The translations under genes and the position numbers were made by a program. The notes beneath the pieces are model-generated. The model worked only from the letters and a program-made list of their open reading frames with translations. It made no database searches and was not told the origin of the DNA. From JACJVV01 sp047602755 (GTDB taxonomy: Archaea > Nanobdellota > Nanobdellia > Woesearchaeales > JACJVV01), in the NCBI GenBank assembly GCA_047602755.1, contig JBLKOM010000004.1, forward strand, positions 97,762 to 161,761: a stretch of DNA of 64,000 nucleotides, given 5' to 3'. Below, piece after piece: positions 1-9,103 of this stretch; within the stretch, counting starts at the first letter, position 1, and every line of letters starts with the position of its first letter.

Positions 1-2
1 GA

Positions 3-443
3 GATATAGCAATATTAGCATCCGGCGGAGGAGCATCATTAACTGCAATGGACGCTCTTATTCAAGCAGGAGGAAATCCTGCAAATTATACAGAATATAG
101 TGGAAATCCACCAAAAGAAAAAGTTAAACGATTAACAGAAATAACTTTAGATAAAGAAAACCTTAATGGATGTCTTGTTATTGGCGGTAAAGCAAATTTC
201 ACAGATATTTATGAAACACTTTCAGGATTCATGGAAGTTGTAATAAAATTAAAACCAAAATATCCTATTGTAATAAGAAGAGCAGGACAACGTGATAAAG
301 AAGCATTTGAAATGATAAAGAAATTAGCAAAAGAATATTCACTTGATATAACACTCTTTGGAGAAGAAACACCAATGAGTAAAGCTGCAAAAATAATGGC
401 TGAAAAAGCAAAAGAATACAAGCTAAAAAAACAACAAAAATGA
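3..443 (+). CDS. ATP-citrate lyase, citrate-binding (SCS-beta-like) subunit, 3' part
   Basis: The frame is open from the window edge, so the N-terminal ATP-grasp part is missing. The visible 147 residues match the C-terminal, citrate-binding part of ATP-citrate lyase rather than ordinary succinyl-CoA synthetase beta: LASGGGAS near the start, then ANYTEYSGNP, GGKANFTDI, IVIRRAG and LFGEETPMS, in the order seen in the ACLY/AclA family. The subunit would supply the CoA-ligase half that makes citryl-CoA from citrate, ATP and CoA in the cytoplasm. It overlaps the next gene by an ATGA, so the pair is translationally coupled. The family call is strong; whether citrate is the substrate is inferred from motifs and neighbours. 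Confidence 0.8.
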   Translation, partial: DIAILASGGGASLTAMDALIQAGGNPANYTEYSGNPPKEKVKRLTEITLDKENLNGCLVIGGKANFTDIYETLSGFMEVVIKLKPKYPIVIRRAGQRDKEAFEMIKKLAKEYSLDITLFGEETPMSKAAKIMAEKAKEYKLKKQQK

Positions 444-1333
444 AACAACTCATAACAAAAGACACTAAAGTATTGATACAAGGAATGACTGGCAAAGAAG
501 GAGCAAGAGCTTCGTCTGAAATGATAGAATCAGGTATTAATATAATTTGCGGAGTAACACCTGGGAAAGGAGGAACAGAAGTAAATAACAAACCTATTTA
601 CAATACTGTCAAAGAAGCAATAACAAAACATAAAGGAATTAACACTTCAATATTATATGTTCCACCGTTAATGGTATATGATGCATGCATGGAAGCAATT
701 CATAATGATATAAAACTAATACTTATTGTAACAGAAAATGTACCAGTTTATGATACAACAAGAATTATAGAAGCAGCAAAAAGTAATAATTGTACAATAA
801 TTGGTCCTTCATCTATAGGCATACTTGATACAAGATTTGGAAAACTTGGAAGTATTGGAAGTTTAAAACATACAATGTATAGTAAAGGAAATGTTGCTAT
901 TATCTCAAAAAGTGGAGGAATGTGTGCTGAGACTGCCTCAATATTAACAAAACAAGGAATTGGACAAACACTTATTATCGGAATAGGTGGAGACCAATTA
1001 ATAGGCACAAGTTTTGCAGATATAATTCCTATATTAGAAAATGACAAAGAAACAAAAGCAATTGTAATATACGGAGAAATTGGTGGAAGTTATGAAGAAG
1101 AATTGGCACAATATATAAAAAAGAATAAACCAAAAAAACCAATCATTGCATATATTTCAGGACAATTTGCTGAGAAGATTCCAAGAAGTGTTGCGTTAGG
1201 GCATGCAGGAGCTATAATTGAGAATGGAAAAGGAACAGCAAATGAGAAAAAACAAATACTAAAAAAATCAGGAATAATAGTTGCAGATTATCATCATGAT
1301 ATACCACAACTTGTAAAAAAAGTATTAAAATAA
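440..1333 (+). CDS. ATP-citrate lyase / citryl-CoA synthetase, SCS-alpha-like subunit
   Basis: The 297-residue protein has the succinyl-CoA synthetase alpha layout: an N-terminal CoA-binding Rossmann domain (VLIQGMTGKEG, residues 11-21), then a ligase domain with SKSGGMCAE (156-164). The phosphohistidine motif GHAGAIIENGKGT has its histidine at residue 255. Partnered with the upstream subunit it would form the phosphoryl-transferring ligase that activates citrate to citryl-CoA. The start ATG overlaps the upstream stop, and the citrate-synthase-like gene follows 11 bases later, so the three genes form one operon. Alone it could be taken for sucD; the ACL-type upstream partner and the lyase downstream argue for a split ATP-citrate lyase. 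Confidence 0.8.
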   Translation: MKQLITKDTKVLIQGMTGKEGARASSEMIESGINIICGVTPGKGGTEVNNKPIYNTVKEAITKHKGINTSILYVPPLMVYDACMEAIHNDIKLILIVTENVPVYDTTRIIEAAKSNNCTIIGPSSIGILDTRFGKLGSIGSLKHTMYSKGNVAIISKSGGMCAETASILTKQGIGQTLIIGIGGDQLIGTSFADIIPILENDKETKAIVIYGEIGGSYEEELAQYIKKNKPKKPIIAYISGQFAEKIPRSVALGHAGAIIENGKGTANEKKQILKKSGIIVADYHHDIPQLVKKVLK

Positions 1334-1344
1334 ACGGTGAGAAA

Positions 1345-2085
1345 ATGGAATTCAAAACTTCAATAAGTAAAATAACAGAAGATGATATGATTCTAAGAGG
1401 AGAAAAACATTCAGATTTAATTAATACGCTTTCTTTTAGCGATACTATTTTCTTATTATTAACTTCAAAAAAACCAGAAAAAACCGAATCAAACATTTTT
1501 TCAGCAATATTAACTTCATGTATAGATCATGGAATGGGTACAACTTCTTCTCTTACAGCAAGAACTGTAATGTCAGGAGGAAATAACCTTAACACAGCAG
1601 TTGGTGCAGGAATTCTTGCATTAGGCAAATATCACGGTGGTGCAATTGAAGGATGTATGAATCAATTAATAGAAATAAAAAATAAAAATGTGCCTACTAA
1701 AGAATATGTAAAACAAATGTTAGATAATAAAAAAACAATACTAGGATTTGGCCATAAAGTTTACAAAAAACAAGACCCAAGAGTAGTTCAATTATTAGAA
1801 ATAGCAAAAAAGAATAATATAACTTCGGAAAATAATCATCACGTAAAAACAGTTTTAGAGATAGAACAAGCAATAGAAGAAATAAAAGGAAAAAAATTAA
1901 TTCTTAATGTAGATGGACTTATTGCAGCTTTACTTCTTGAGATGAATTTCACACCTGAACAAGGAAATGGTGTATTTATTATTGCAAGAACACCTGGACT
2001 TACTGCGCAAGCAATTGAAGAAAAACAACGTGAAAAACCAGTAAGAAGAATTAATGAAGAAGATATAGTATATGATGGAAAATAA
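1345..2085 (+). CDS. Citryl-CoA lyase (citrate-synthase-like domain of ATP-citrate lyase)
   Basis: At 246 residues it is much shorter than a citrate synthase and matches the C-terminal lyase domain of ATP-citrate lyase. Catalytic-type motifs are DHG (61-63, histidine 62), GFGHKV (134-139, histidine 137) and LNVDG (187-191, aspartate 190), corresponding to the IDHG, GIGHRV and NVDG motifs of animal ACLY. It would cleave citryl-CoA to acetyl-CoA and oxaloacetate. GGTGA at 1335-1339 is a Shine-Dalgarno sequence for the ATG at 1345. It is the last gene of the operon. A short stand-alone citrate synthase is the alternative, but the full-length large domain is absent and the neighbours encode the ligase half. 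Confidence 0.78.
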   Translation: MEFKTSISKITEDDMILRGEKHSDLINTLSFSDTIFLLLTSKKPEKTESNIFSAILTSCIDHGMGTTSSLTARTVMSGGNNLNTAVGAGILALGKYHGGAIEGCMNQLIEIKNKNVPTKEYVKQMLDNKKTILGFGHKVYKKQDPRVVQLLEIAKKNNITSENNHHVKTVLEIEQAIEEIKGKKLILNVDGLIAALLLEMNFTPEQGNGVFIIARTPGLTAQAIEEKQREKPVRRINEEDIVYDGK

Positions 2086-2197
2086 TAACTATTTTTTAAT
2101 TATAGAACTTTCTACTTAATATACTCATCTAAACAAAAACCGTAATTATTTCAATAAAAACAAAAATACATACAATTTAACCTAAAGAAATCACAAA

Positions 2198-2893
2198 TTA
2201 TTTCCATCCAGTAACATTAACTGAATGTACTTCAAATCTAGGATTATAATCTTCAATACGCTGATCAATATTCATTTTTTCTCTGAACCAATTATATTCC
2301 TCAGAATAGTATTCAAAAATATCAAGAGCTGAATTCTCATCAAGCAGACCAGTAAAATTAAACTCACCATCAATATTTCTATCAATCCTGATACTAGTAT
2401 TATTTCTATTATCACTAATATAAATGCTACTAGGAGTTCCATTATTATAACCATCAGTAATAATTATAAGACTATCTGCAGAAGAATCACCTGAGTAATT
2501 AGCAATCAAAAGTGTTTGCAGTACACGATCGTCACCATAACTCTTTACTTCAAATTCATATCTTTGTCCAAGAATATCACTAAACAAACCAATACCCGGT
2601 AAACTATATTCCGGAAATTTCTCACGAGCAATTAAATCATCAACAGATAATCTAAAACCTACTTTATCCTGAAGATATGAATTAGTACTACCAAATGTAG
2701 GAAATTGTTCAACTGAAGTGCTTAGAATACTTGTCAATGTTTTATCACTTTGCTCATTTATACCAAGAATATTTTCAATTGTAGAAAGTCTTCGTTCAAC
2801 TGAACATGATTTAAAACTAGCTGAAAGTGCTACGCCTAGAAAAACACCAATACCAATATGATATAATGAATTTTTAGAAATTATTTCGTTCAT
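2198..2893 (-). CDS. Hypothetical membrane-anchored extracellular protein
   Basis: Not recognised. The best start is the ATG at 2893, one base past the stop of the upstream gene (2895-4388), giving 231 residues; a longer reading from 2932 would overlap that gene. Residues 8-25 form a hydrophobic segment followed by a Cys (SFKSC), which could be a signal anchor or lipoprotein-like N terminus. The rest is hydrophilic and Asp/Ser/Asn-rich, compatible with an extracytoplasmic domain. Its coupling to the GYGYGF surface protein upstream suggests that the two act together at the cell surface. It ends tail-to-tail with the ATP-citrate lyase operon. Confidence 0.6.
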   Translation of the reverse strand: MNEIISKNSLYHIGIGVFLGVALSASFKSCSVERRLSTIENILGINEQSDKTLTSILSTSVEQFPTFGSTNSYLQDKVGFRLSVDDLIAREKFPEYSLPGIGLFSDILGQRYEFEVKSYGDDRVLQTLLIANYSGDSSADSLIIITDGYNNGTPSSIYISDNRNNTSIRIDRNIDGEFNFTGLLDENSALDIFEYYSEEYNWFREKMNIDQRIEDYNPRFEVHSVNVTGWK

Positions 2894-2894
2894 C

Positions 2895-4388
2895 TTATCT
2901 TCGTTTTGAGATATTATAAATTGCCATTCCAACTAATCCTAATAGCAAGAAAAACGCTAATGCTGTTAGAATCTGAGGTAATGTAAATATTGAATCCATA
3001 ACATCAGTTATAGCTCTACCTGTAATAACTGAACCATCTTGTTCAACAGATTGAGGCGGTATCTCAGGTATTTCAGGGACCACATTATCAACTACTGTAT
3101 CACCAGTTACATCTTCGTGAGTTCTTGGTGGATTTACATAAGCTACAAGTTCTGGCCTTGGCTGTTGTTCAGGTAATGAAACTGGTAAAATCACATTACT
3201 TGAAGATCCTACATTTCTACCTCTTGATGACGATGAACTTTCCTCAACAGTTTCACTTTCATATGCAGCAAAACTTGTAAAGTGATTTGTAAGTATTATA
3301 AGGTCATCTCCTTGTTCATAATAACACTCATCTAAACCAAGAAGAGTTTTTGAAGGAGAACATTCTAAAATTTCTGTTAATAAACCTGAACCAGCTTTTG
3401 TGTAACCAGCTTTGTTTCCTGCCATTCCTGGTAGTGTAACCGTAACTGGCATATCAAACTCTAAACAACCCAAAAAACCAACTTCTATAACTGTAATAAT
3501 ATCAGTTAGATTCGGTGAATTATAATCATTAACATCACGTAAGATTGGCAACATCATTGTTCCATCCCAAGTTCCACATGTATATGTTATTACTGTTCCA
3601 GCAGGGATTGATACTGAATAATTATTTCTGCTAAGACTGAATGCAGAAAGTATTTCAACATCACCACTATCTAAAACTAAAGACATATCTAAAAATATTT
3701 CTTGTGAATCAGATACATCAGATCCAATCAAAATTTGTTCAAGAGAAGTTCCTGGAACAAATACAATTGTATCTACTAAACTATCAACTTCATATATTGG
3801 AATATTTGGTGCTGCTTCATTAGAACTAGGCACATAATTAATTGCAAATTCAATAGATGTTGGAGTATAGGGAACATAATTACTTCCATCATAAGAAACA
3901 TATGCAATCAAAGTTGCAGTATAATTTACATAAGCAGGAACAAATTTATCTGTATCTAAAGTTATATTATAAACTAAATTTGTCAATGAACCATAACCAT
4001 AACCATAACCAAATCCATATCCATAACCACCTATATCCCCTGAAATATTAATAGCACCAAAACTGTGATTATAATCAACTGCGTCAATAATAATTCCATC
4101 ACAACCAGATATAACACTTCCAGTATATGGATTGAATGAACAGTTAGCATCTTTAACACCATTAATCATTAATAGAACTTGATTAATAGGAACATTCTCA
4201 CCAGCAGGTATTTCTAATACAGCTTGAAATTCTATTGTATCACCAAAATTTACAGAATTTGAATTTGCAGTAAGAAAAACTTGAAATGCTGAAGAGGGGC
4301 CAATTAAAAACAATAAAGAAACTACAAAAATAGTAATAACTACTGAAAAAGCATTCTTTTTACCTGTTAAATGATTTAACCGTACCAC
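2895..4388 (-). CDS. Secreted surface protein of the GYGYGF family, C-terminal membrane anchor
   Basis: The protein has 497 residues. A signal peptide covers residues 13-34 (ends PSSAF). The N-terminal domain contains PAGENVPINQ (61-70), paired Cys (83 and 96) and the glycine-tyrosine run GYGYGFGYGYGYG (121-133). A long beta-rich part follows, then a Ser/Pro-rich stalk, an ITGRAIT motif and a C-terminal membrane helix ending in KRR, so it should face outward and be anchored at its C terminus. The first domain is shared with the proteins at 4535-5515 and 6422-7504. The start is GTG; no ATG precedes the signal peptide, and TTTATAAAC lies about 40 bases upstream. Function is unknown; S-layer-associated or adhesin roles are guesses. 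Confidence 0.75.
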   Translation of the reverse strand: MVRLNHLTGKKNAFSVVITIFVVSLLFLIGPSSAFQVFLTANSNSVNFGDTIEFQAVLEIPAGENVPINQVLLMINGVKDANCSFNPYTGSVISGCDGIIIDAVDYNHSFGAINISGDIGGYGYGFGYGYGYGSLTNLVYNITLDTDKFVPAYVNYTATLIAYVSYDGSNYVPYTPTSIEFAINYVPSSNEAAPNIPIYEVDSLVDTIVFVPGTSLEQILIGSDVSDSQEIFLDMSLVLDSGDVEILSAFSLSRNNYSVSIPAGTVITYTCGTWDGTMMLPILRDVNDYNSPNLTDIITVIEVGFLGCLEFDMPVTVTLPGMAGNKAGYTKAGSGLLTEILECSPSKTLLGLDECYYEQGDDLIILTNHFTSFAAYESETVEESSSSSRGRNVGSSSNVILPVSLPEQQPRPELVAYVNPPRTHEDVTGDTVVDNVVPEIPEIPPQSVEQDGSVITGRAITDVMDSIFTLPQILTALAFFLLLGLVGMAIYNISKRR

Positions 4389-4502
4389 TATTTATTCCCC
4401 AATAGGGATGAAATCCTTTAAGAGTTTATAAACCTTATTGTTTTATCGTTCTTACATAGTAGTACTTTAATACCCTTTAATAACGACGGAAAACATAAGA
4501 AA

Positions 4503-4516
4503 TTTTATATATTTAT
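4503..4516 (+). promoter_or_regulatory. TATA box of a probable leaderless gene
   Basis: TTTTATATATTTAT is centred about 26 bases before the ATG at 4535. An archaeal transcript from it would start at or next to the start codon, and no Shine-Dalgarno sequence is present. It sits in the 146-base gap between two divergent paralogues. Confidence 0.6.
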
Positions 4517-4534
4517 ACTACCAAGGATACATAA

Positions 4535-5515
4535 ATGATGGAGAATTTTCTGGAAATAGGAAAAAAGAACCTTACTAGCATAATTTTAAGCTTATTTGTT
4601 ATTAGCTTATTAATATTTTCAAATTCTGCAAGCGCAGTAAGAATTCTTTGGGAAAATGAAAAAGATACCTATAAAGATGATGAATATGTTACACTAAAAA
4701 CTTCAATAGATATTCAAAATGGGGATATATTGCAAATAAATGACATAAAAATAATTCTAAATGAAAAAGTTAAATGCATCTCTGATTCAGAAGGCAACAA
4801 TAACTGCAATGGTTTTTATATCACTAGGACAGAAGGCCAAGAATTAGGATATGGATATGGTTTCGTAGGAACACATGGAAAAGTTGGCCTAAATGGTGAA
4901 GTAAAATATGAAATCAAAATTGATACTTCGATATTACCTCCAGGAGATTATAATGCAAAATTAGAAATTCATGGAGAAGTAAATAGTATACCTCAAATAA
5001 TATCACCTAACCAAGTGCAACAATTCAGAGTTTTACCAGAACAAAACATAAAAGCAATAACAAATAATAGAATAACTGCAAGAACAATAAATGGAGAAGT
5101 AAGTAATATTAATCAATATAACTATCAAGGTAGACAAAGAATAATTTCAGATATAGATTTAAGACTTATTACTCAAAATAATATACAAAAACTAGATGGA
5201 AAAATATTGATTAATGTAAACACTCAACAAGATAGTGCAAGAACATCACTAAAATTATCTTTAATAGAAACAATAGAAATTATTGAATTCAATCAAGACA
5301 TAATTCAAATAAAAGGCAATTTCATTTATGATTATAGAAGATCAAATAATGGAATATGGTTATTTGGAAACAGAATAGGAGCAGAACCTACAATAGCAAA
5401 AAAAGGTGAAATACCAGCAACAGTAATAATCAATAACGAAGAAATAATAATATATTCTAATCAAGAATTCTTGTTTGATTTACAAGCAAAATTATTAAAT
5501 TATAGATTTAACTAA
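4535..5515 (+). CDS. Secreted protein of the GYGYGF family
   Basis: The protein has 326 residues with a signal peptide (hydrophobic 13-33, cleavage near SASA/V). Mature N-terminal features align with the paralogues at 2895-4388 and 6422-7504: IDIQNGDILQIND (58-70), two Cys (81 and 91), GYGYGF (105-110), then NGEVKYEIKIDTS. No C-terminal anchor is visible, unlike the 2895-4388 paralogue, so it may be released or held by partners. Transcription is divergent from that paralogue. The start is the first of two adjacent ATGs, placed about 26 bases from the TATA box. Function is unknown. Confidence 0.72.
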   Translation: MMENFLEIGKKNLTSIILSLFVISLLIFSNSASAVRILWENEKDTYKDDEYVTLKTSIDIQNGDILQINDIKIILNEKVKCISDSEGNNNCNGFYITRTEGQELGYGYGFVGTHGKVGLNGEVKYEIKIDTSILPPGDYNAKLEIHGEVNSIPQIISPNQVQQFRVLPEQNIKAITNNRITARTINGEVSNINQYNYQGRQRIISDIDLRLITQNNIQKLDGKILINVNTQQDSARTSLKLSLIETIEIIEFNQDIIQIKGNFIYDYRRSNNGIWLFGNRIGAEPTIAKKGEIPATVIINNEEIIIYSNQEFLFDLQAKLLNYRFN

Positions 5516-5522
5516 TTTAAAT

Positions 5523-6329
5523 TTATTTAATTGATTCAGATGCTACAGTAGAAATTTTATCATCTGATAAATAAGCTAAATCACCTAATGTCCTTGCAAA
5601 TGGATTATTACTTTTTTTACCTTCTAAATCTCTAAGTTTAAGAGCAACCGTTTTAATAGCACGAATATAAGAGCTTAGATTATGGTCATTATCATCAATC
5701 CACATTTTTAATTCTCTACCAAAAGAAGTATATTCAACATTAACTTCAACAGAATATTTATTCAATTGAGATAATTCAACTCCCAATTTTGCAATTCTTT
5801 TATCCCTAAATAAAACAAAAGAACCATTAATTAACTTATCTTGTTTTTCTATTAAGTCAGAATAAAAATCATTAAGTTTTTCTAATACTGTATTATCTAA
5901 AGCAAAATCAACCATGCCATATTCAAATGCAAAAAAATCTCTTTTACCTGATAAAATATCTTGCTTTAAACTATCATTACCTAACCTTGCATCAGAAAAC
6001 TTGTAAAACATATGATCAATAATACCATCGGAAACAAATCTTGCAGCACTATATACCCTCATCAAAATAGTATTAGCATCATCTGTTTGCAAAGATAAAG
6101 GAACTGAAGAATTATTATTTAAAATCATACTATAAACATCACCTAAAAATTTATAACCTATTCGAGCTAGTTCAATTTTTGATGAAAACTCAGAAAACTG
6201 ATCTTCAACTTCTTGCTCAACGCTTGCCTTTATATTATCATGAACTACTTGTTTTGCATGGTGATATTTTAAATTAGTTCTAGCAATAAATCGTTGCACA
6301 TTCTTTTCTAAATCATTAATATTATTCAT
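5523..6329 (-). CDS. Hypothetical helical cytoplasmic protein
   Basis: Not recognised. 268 residues are read from the ATG at 6329; a TTG seven codons upstream would add MNTKSFF, but the TATA-like AAATATTTAAATATT at about 6345-6360 is about 25 bases from the ATG, fitting a leaderless start there. There is no signal peptide or membrane segment. The protein is Lys/Asp/Leu-rich and predicted largely helical. It lies between two GYGYGF-family genes and ends 8 bases from the stop of the gene at 4535-5515, convergent. A link to those surface proteins is possible from position only. Confidence 0.6.
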   Translation of the reverse strand: MNNINDLEKNVQRFIARTNLKYHHAKQVVHDNIKASVEQEVEDQFSEFSSKIELARIGYKFLGDVYSMILNNNSSVPLSLQTDDANTILMRVYSAARFVSDGIIDHMFYKFSDARLGNDSLKQDILSGKRDFFAFEYGMVDFALDNTVLEKLNDFYSDLIEKQDKLINGSFVLFRDKRIAKLGVELSQLNKYSVEVNVEYTSFGRELKMWIDDNDHNLSSYIRAIKTVALKLRDLEGKKSNNPFARTLGDLAYLSDDKISTVASESIK

Positions 6330-6421
6330 AAAAAAAGATTTAGTGTTCAATATTTAAATATTTGCTATAGTATAAAAAAAGAATGCAAAAAAATAATCAA
6401 TAAAAAATCAAGAACTTAAAC

Positions 6422-7504
6422 TTATCTTTCAGTATAAGTAAATCTATCTATAGGCATTCTAACATAAAATGGCATATCAATATTATTAGACTCCATTATA
6501 ATAAAACCATTTTCAATTAAAACATAAATATCACTAACAGTACCTCTAAAAGTAATAGTTGGTCTATTACCTGTTAAAACTCTATCAATTATTCTTCCTA
6601 AATTTCTGCTTGTATATTGAACACTAGCATTAGCATTAAACTCAATAATTTGATCATTAAATCTCAATAACTCAAAATCAGAGCTTCTGATTCTTACACT
6701 TAATCTGATATTACTTCCATCCTCGGCTTGTAAATTTAATGTTAATGAAGTTGTACCATCAATACTTTCAACTTCATTTAATGAAGTTTTACGTATACGT
6801 GATGAGAAAACTACACTTTCACGATCAAATTGATTATAACCACCTATAACAATTTCATTATTTGCACGTGAGCGTGCATTAGCATTAGCCAAAATTGTTG
6901 TTCTTACAGGTCGTTGATTTAATTCACGTATATTAAATCTTGTAGGTGATCTTGATGTATAAGTATATTCAATTCCATTAGCTTCTGCATAAGCTTCAGC
7001 TGAAACTCTATATTGACCAGCAGTAGCATCATCAGCAGTAAAATTCCATTCTACACGATATAATAATTCTCCATTAATATTACTTCTTCGATGCTGGAAT
7101 ATAAAACCATATCCATAACCAAAATTAGTAGTTTCAAGCCCAAAATTACCTTCAGAATTAATACCATGTCCTCTTCCTTCCATAATTGCAGAAACCTGCA
7201 AAGGATCTGACAATAATTCAATTTCAAGATTTGGACAGTTTGAAGAACCATCAATATCAAACTCACATACTTTATAATCATCATTTATTCTTAATAATAA
7301 AGATTTTATTGGAACAATCTCACCATTTTCAATATCAATACTCACTGTAAATACAGCATTCTCAGTCCCTGCAGTATAAACTGCCTTAGCTGTTGCCAAA
7401 TTAACTCTTACTGCTAATGCTGGAGAAGATAATAAAAGTAAAGCTACCACTGACAAAGTCAGCACTAAGCTGAATACCACCCTCTTTTTTACACTTAAAT
7501 TCAT
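6422..7504 (-). CDS. Secreted protein of the GYGYGF family
   Basis: The protein has 360 residues. Signal peptide residues 8-31 end at SPALA. IDIENGEIVPIKS (57-69), two Cys (80 and 90) and FGYGYGF (128-134) align with the two paralogues at 2895-5515; the downstream NGELLYRVEW matches NGEVKYEIKI of the 4535 protein. The C-terminal 200 residues are Arg/Asn-rich, with many arginines unlike the neighbours, and predicted beta-rich, with no membrane anchor. TTTATAAAT at about 7525 is a TATA box for the ATG at 7504. It probably belongs to an expanded surface or secreted family whose function I do not recognise. Confidence 0.72.
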   Translation of the reverse strand: MNLSVKKRVVFSLVLTLSVVALLLLSSPALAVRVNLATAKAVYTAGTENAVFTVSIDIENGEIVPIKSLLLRINDDYKVCEFDIDGSSNCPNLEIELLSDPLQVSAIMEGRGHGINSEGNFGLETTNFGYGYGFIFQHRRSNINGELLYRVEWNFTADDATAGQYRVSAEAYAEANGIEYTYTSRSPTRFNIRELNQRPVRTTILANANARSRANNEIVIGGYNQFDRESVVFSSRIRKTSLNEVESIDGTTSLTLNLQAEDGSNIRLSVRIRSSDFELLRFNDQIIEFNANASVQYTSRNLGRIIDRVLTGNRPTITFRGTVSDIYVLIENGFIIMESNNIDMPFYVRMPIDRFTYTER

Positions 7505-7680
7505 TACTTACTAATCCCGAATTAATGATTTATAAATATTTACCATACTAAAAATACTAAATAATGAAATATATATCTCTATAATAACTTTGTAAAATAT
7601 GTTTTAGAAAAACATTATTAGATTACTACATTAAATTTCAATACAAAATTAAACTAATAAATCATAAATATCTAAAAAAA

Positions 7681-8145
7681 TCATTCATATAATGAAAGCA
7701 ATGATGGCTGTGAGTCGGGCATTTTTTGTGACAATGAAACTAATCTATCTTCTAATCTTAAAAAAGTAGTTCCCATTAAGTCACCTAAATTCATAGCAGT
7801 ATCAACCAAATGCTGTTGTGAGTAGTAGTTTGATTTTAATAAAAAAAGTTGATCAACATATGCACTTAAGCAAATATATAAAGGTTTTAACTCTTGAGAT
7901 GATGTTCTAGATAATGCTTGAAATTGTAATCTATAATAATCAAAATCTGGTTTAAGACTAGAAATAGCATGAACTACTTCAACTGGATTGTTATAAGGTT
8001 TATTTACCTCACGATTTAAACGCTTTAATAAATGAAAAAAAGTCGTTTTTTGATTTATTACAAATTCAGGTTCATTATCTATCTCAGAGGCTAAACTTTG
8101 CAAAAAAGTATCATAATTAAACATAATTTCACAAATACAGTTCAT
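7681..8145 (-). CDS. Hypothetical soluble protein
   Basis: Not recognised. It has 154 residues, helical, with no signal peptide. The TATA-like TTAAATATATTG at about 8165-8176 is about 25 bases upstream of the ATG at 8145, so that start is kept over the internal ATG seven codons on. It is divergent from the gene at 8313, and the palindromic operator at 8215-8229 lies between the two promoters and could control both. Confidence 0.55.
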   Translation of the reverse strand: MNCICEIMFNYDTFLQSLASEIDNEPEFVINQKTTFFHLLKRLNREVNKPYNNPVEVVHAISSLKPDFDYYRLQFQALSRTSSQELKPLYICLSAYVDQLFLLKSNYYSQQHLVDTAMNLGDLMGTTFLRLEDRLVSLSQKMPDSQPSLLSLYE

Positions 8146-8214
8146 GATTTAAATTTTTCCTAATACAATATATTTAACAAACTTAAGATAGCATGATATA
8201 TACTATATATTTAA

Positions 8215-8229
8215 TTGACAAAAATGTCC
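8215..8229 (+). promoter_or_regulatory. Palindromic operator candidate, TTGACA-N2-AATGTCC
   Basis: The sequence TTGACAAAAATGTCC has inverted halves GACA/TGTC. An almost identical element, TTGACATTAATGTCC, is at 10225-10239 ahead of another gene of the same cluster. Both precede an AT-rich TATA-like tract by roughly 30-40 bases. This fits an activator or repressor site. Confidence 0.45.
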
Positions 8230-8312
8230 GCAATGAAAAGTGTTAAACTTAGATTTCTTTAAAAATGTACAAATACTATTATAATCATGTTGACAATTAT
8301 GGAGGGGTAAAG

Positions 8313-8963
8313 ATGACACAACCAAAAGACATATTTATGAATGCACTTGATGTAAAAAGAAAAGCAGAAACAGAAGCACAAACAAGAAAAACATCGTTAA
8401 GAAGTATGTATGAAGGTGCACTTCAAGAATTAGGATATACTGAACAACAATTAAGAAATAATACAGATGCAATGAAACAAGTTGCTAAACTTATGTTTTC
8501 TGAGAAATATGCAGGAAACGAACAATACAATAAAATGTTATCAACAAATCCATTTTACAAAGGATTTAGTACAACAAGTCAAGAAAAAAAACAAGAAATA
8601 CATGGCCTTGCATTAGGAATAGATTATAATGTATTACTTTCACAAATTGACTCAGGACAAATTGAAAGATTTGATGATGAAGTTATGACATCAATAATTG
8701 GAAACATCAATCGCTCAAAAATTAGAAATGAAGTAAATTCATATATTAATAGTCAAACAACTGGAGATTTATTTGAACGAAAGAAGACATTATCAGAAAT
8801 AGCATCACAAGATCCGCTAATACAAGGAGTATCTGATAGATTAGATATACCACAACTTCAAAACCTAGTTTATGGAGGAGTAGCTGGTGATTATAGAAGA
8901 ACAGATTTAGAAGGAAGAGTTGGAGTAACTGTTCCACAATATGATTTCCAAAGAGCTGCATAA
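8313..8963 (+). CDS. Hypothetical soluble protein
   Basis: Not recognised. The start at 8313 is chosen because GGAGGGG at 8301-8307 is an excellent Shine-Dalgarno sequence five bases upstream; the frame is open 16 codons further but without one. The 216 residues are Gln/Arg/Lys-rich and mostly helical, with no signal peptide or membrane helix. The style (short helical N-terminal 60 residues, then a globular part) resembles the gene at 9104, and their neighbours share an operator. It is probably a structural or regulatory protein of the cell; no enzymatic motif is visible. Confidence 0.6.
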   Translation: MTQPKDIFMNALDVKRKAETEAQTRKTSLRSMYEGALQELGYTEQQLRNNTDAMKQVAKLMFSEKYAGNEQYNKMLSTNPFYKGFSTTSQEKKQEIHGLALGIDYNVLLSQIDSGQIERFDDEVMTSIIGNINRSKIRNEVNSYINSQTTGDLFERKKTLSEIASQDPLIQGVSDRLDIPQLQNLVYGGVAGDYRRTDLEGRVGVTVPQYDFQRAA

Positions 8964-9103
8964 TAACAAAAAAGAATAAAAAAATAATGCATAACTCAAA
9001 TTCCATAAATTATATAATAACAAATTACATCACATATCTCACAGCAAATTTAACTGGATATATACAAAAATTTATATAATTTAACTACTTTTTGGTGACT
9101 AAT

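Noticed and set aside
440..2085. Call as TCA-cycle sucD and citrate synthase
   Set aside because: The upstream subunit carries ACL-specific citrate-site motifs and the third gene is only the lyase-sized domain, so a split ATP-citrate lyase fits better.
3641..4051. Plus-strand open frames inside the 2895-4388 gene
   Set aside because: They are antisense shadows; the minus frame has a signal peptide, membrane anchor and paralogues.
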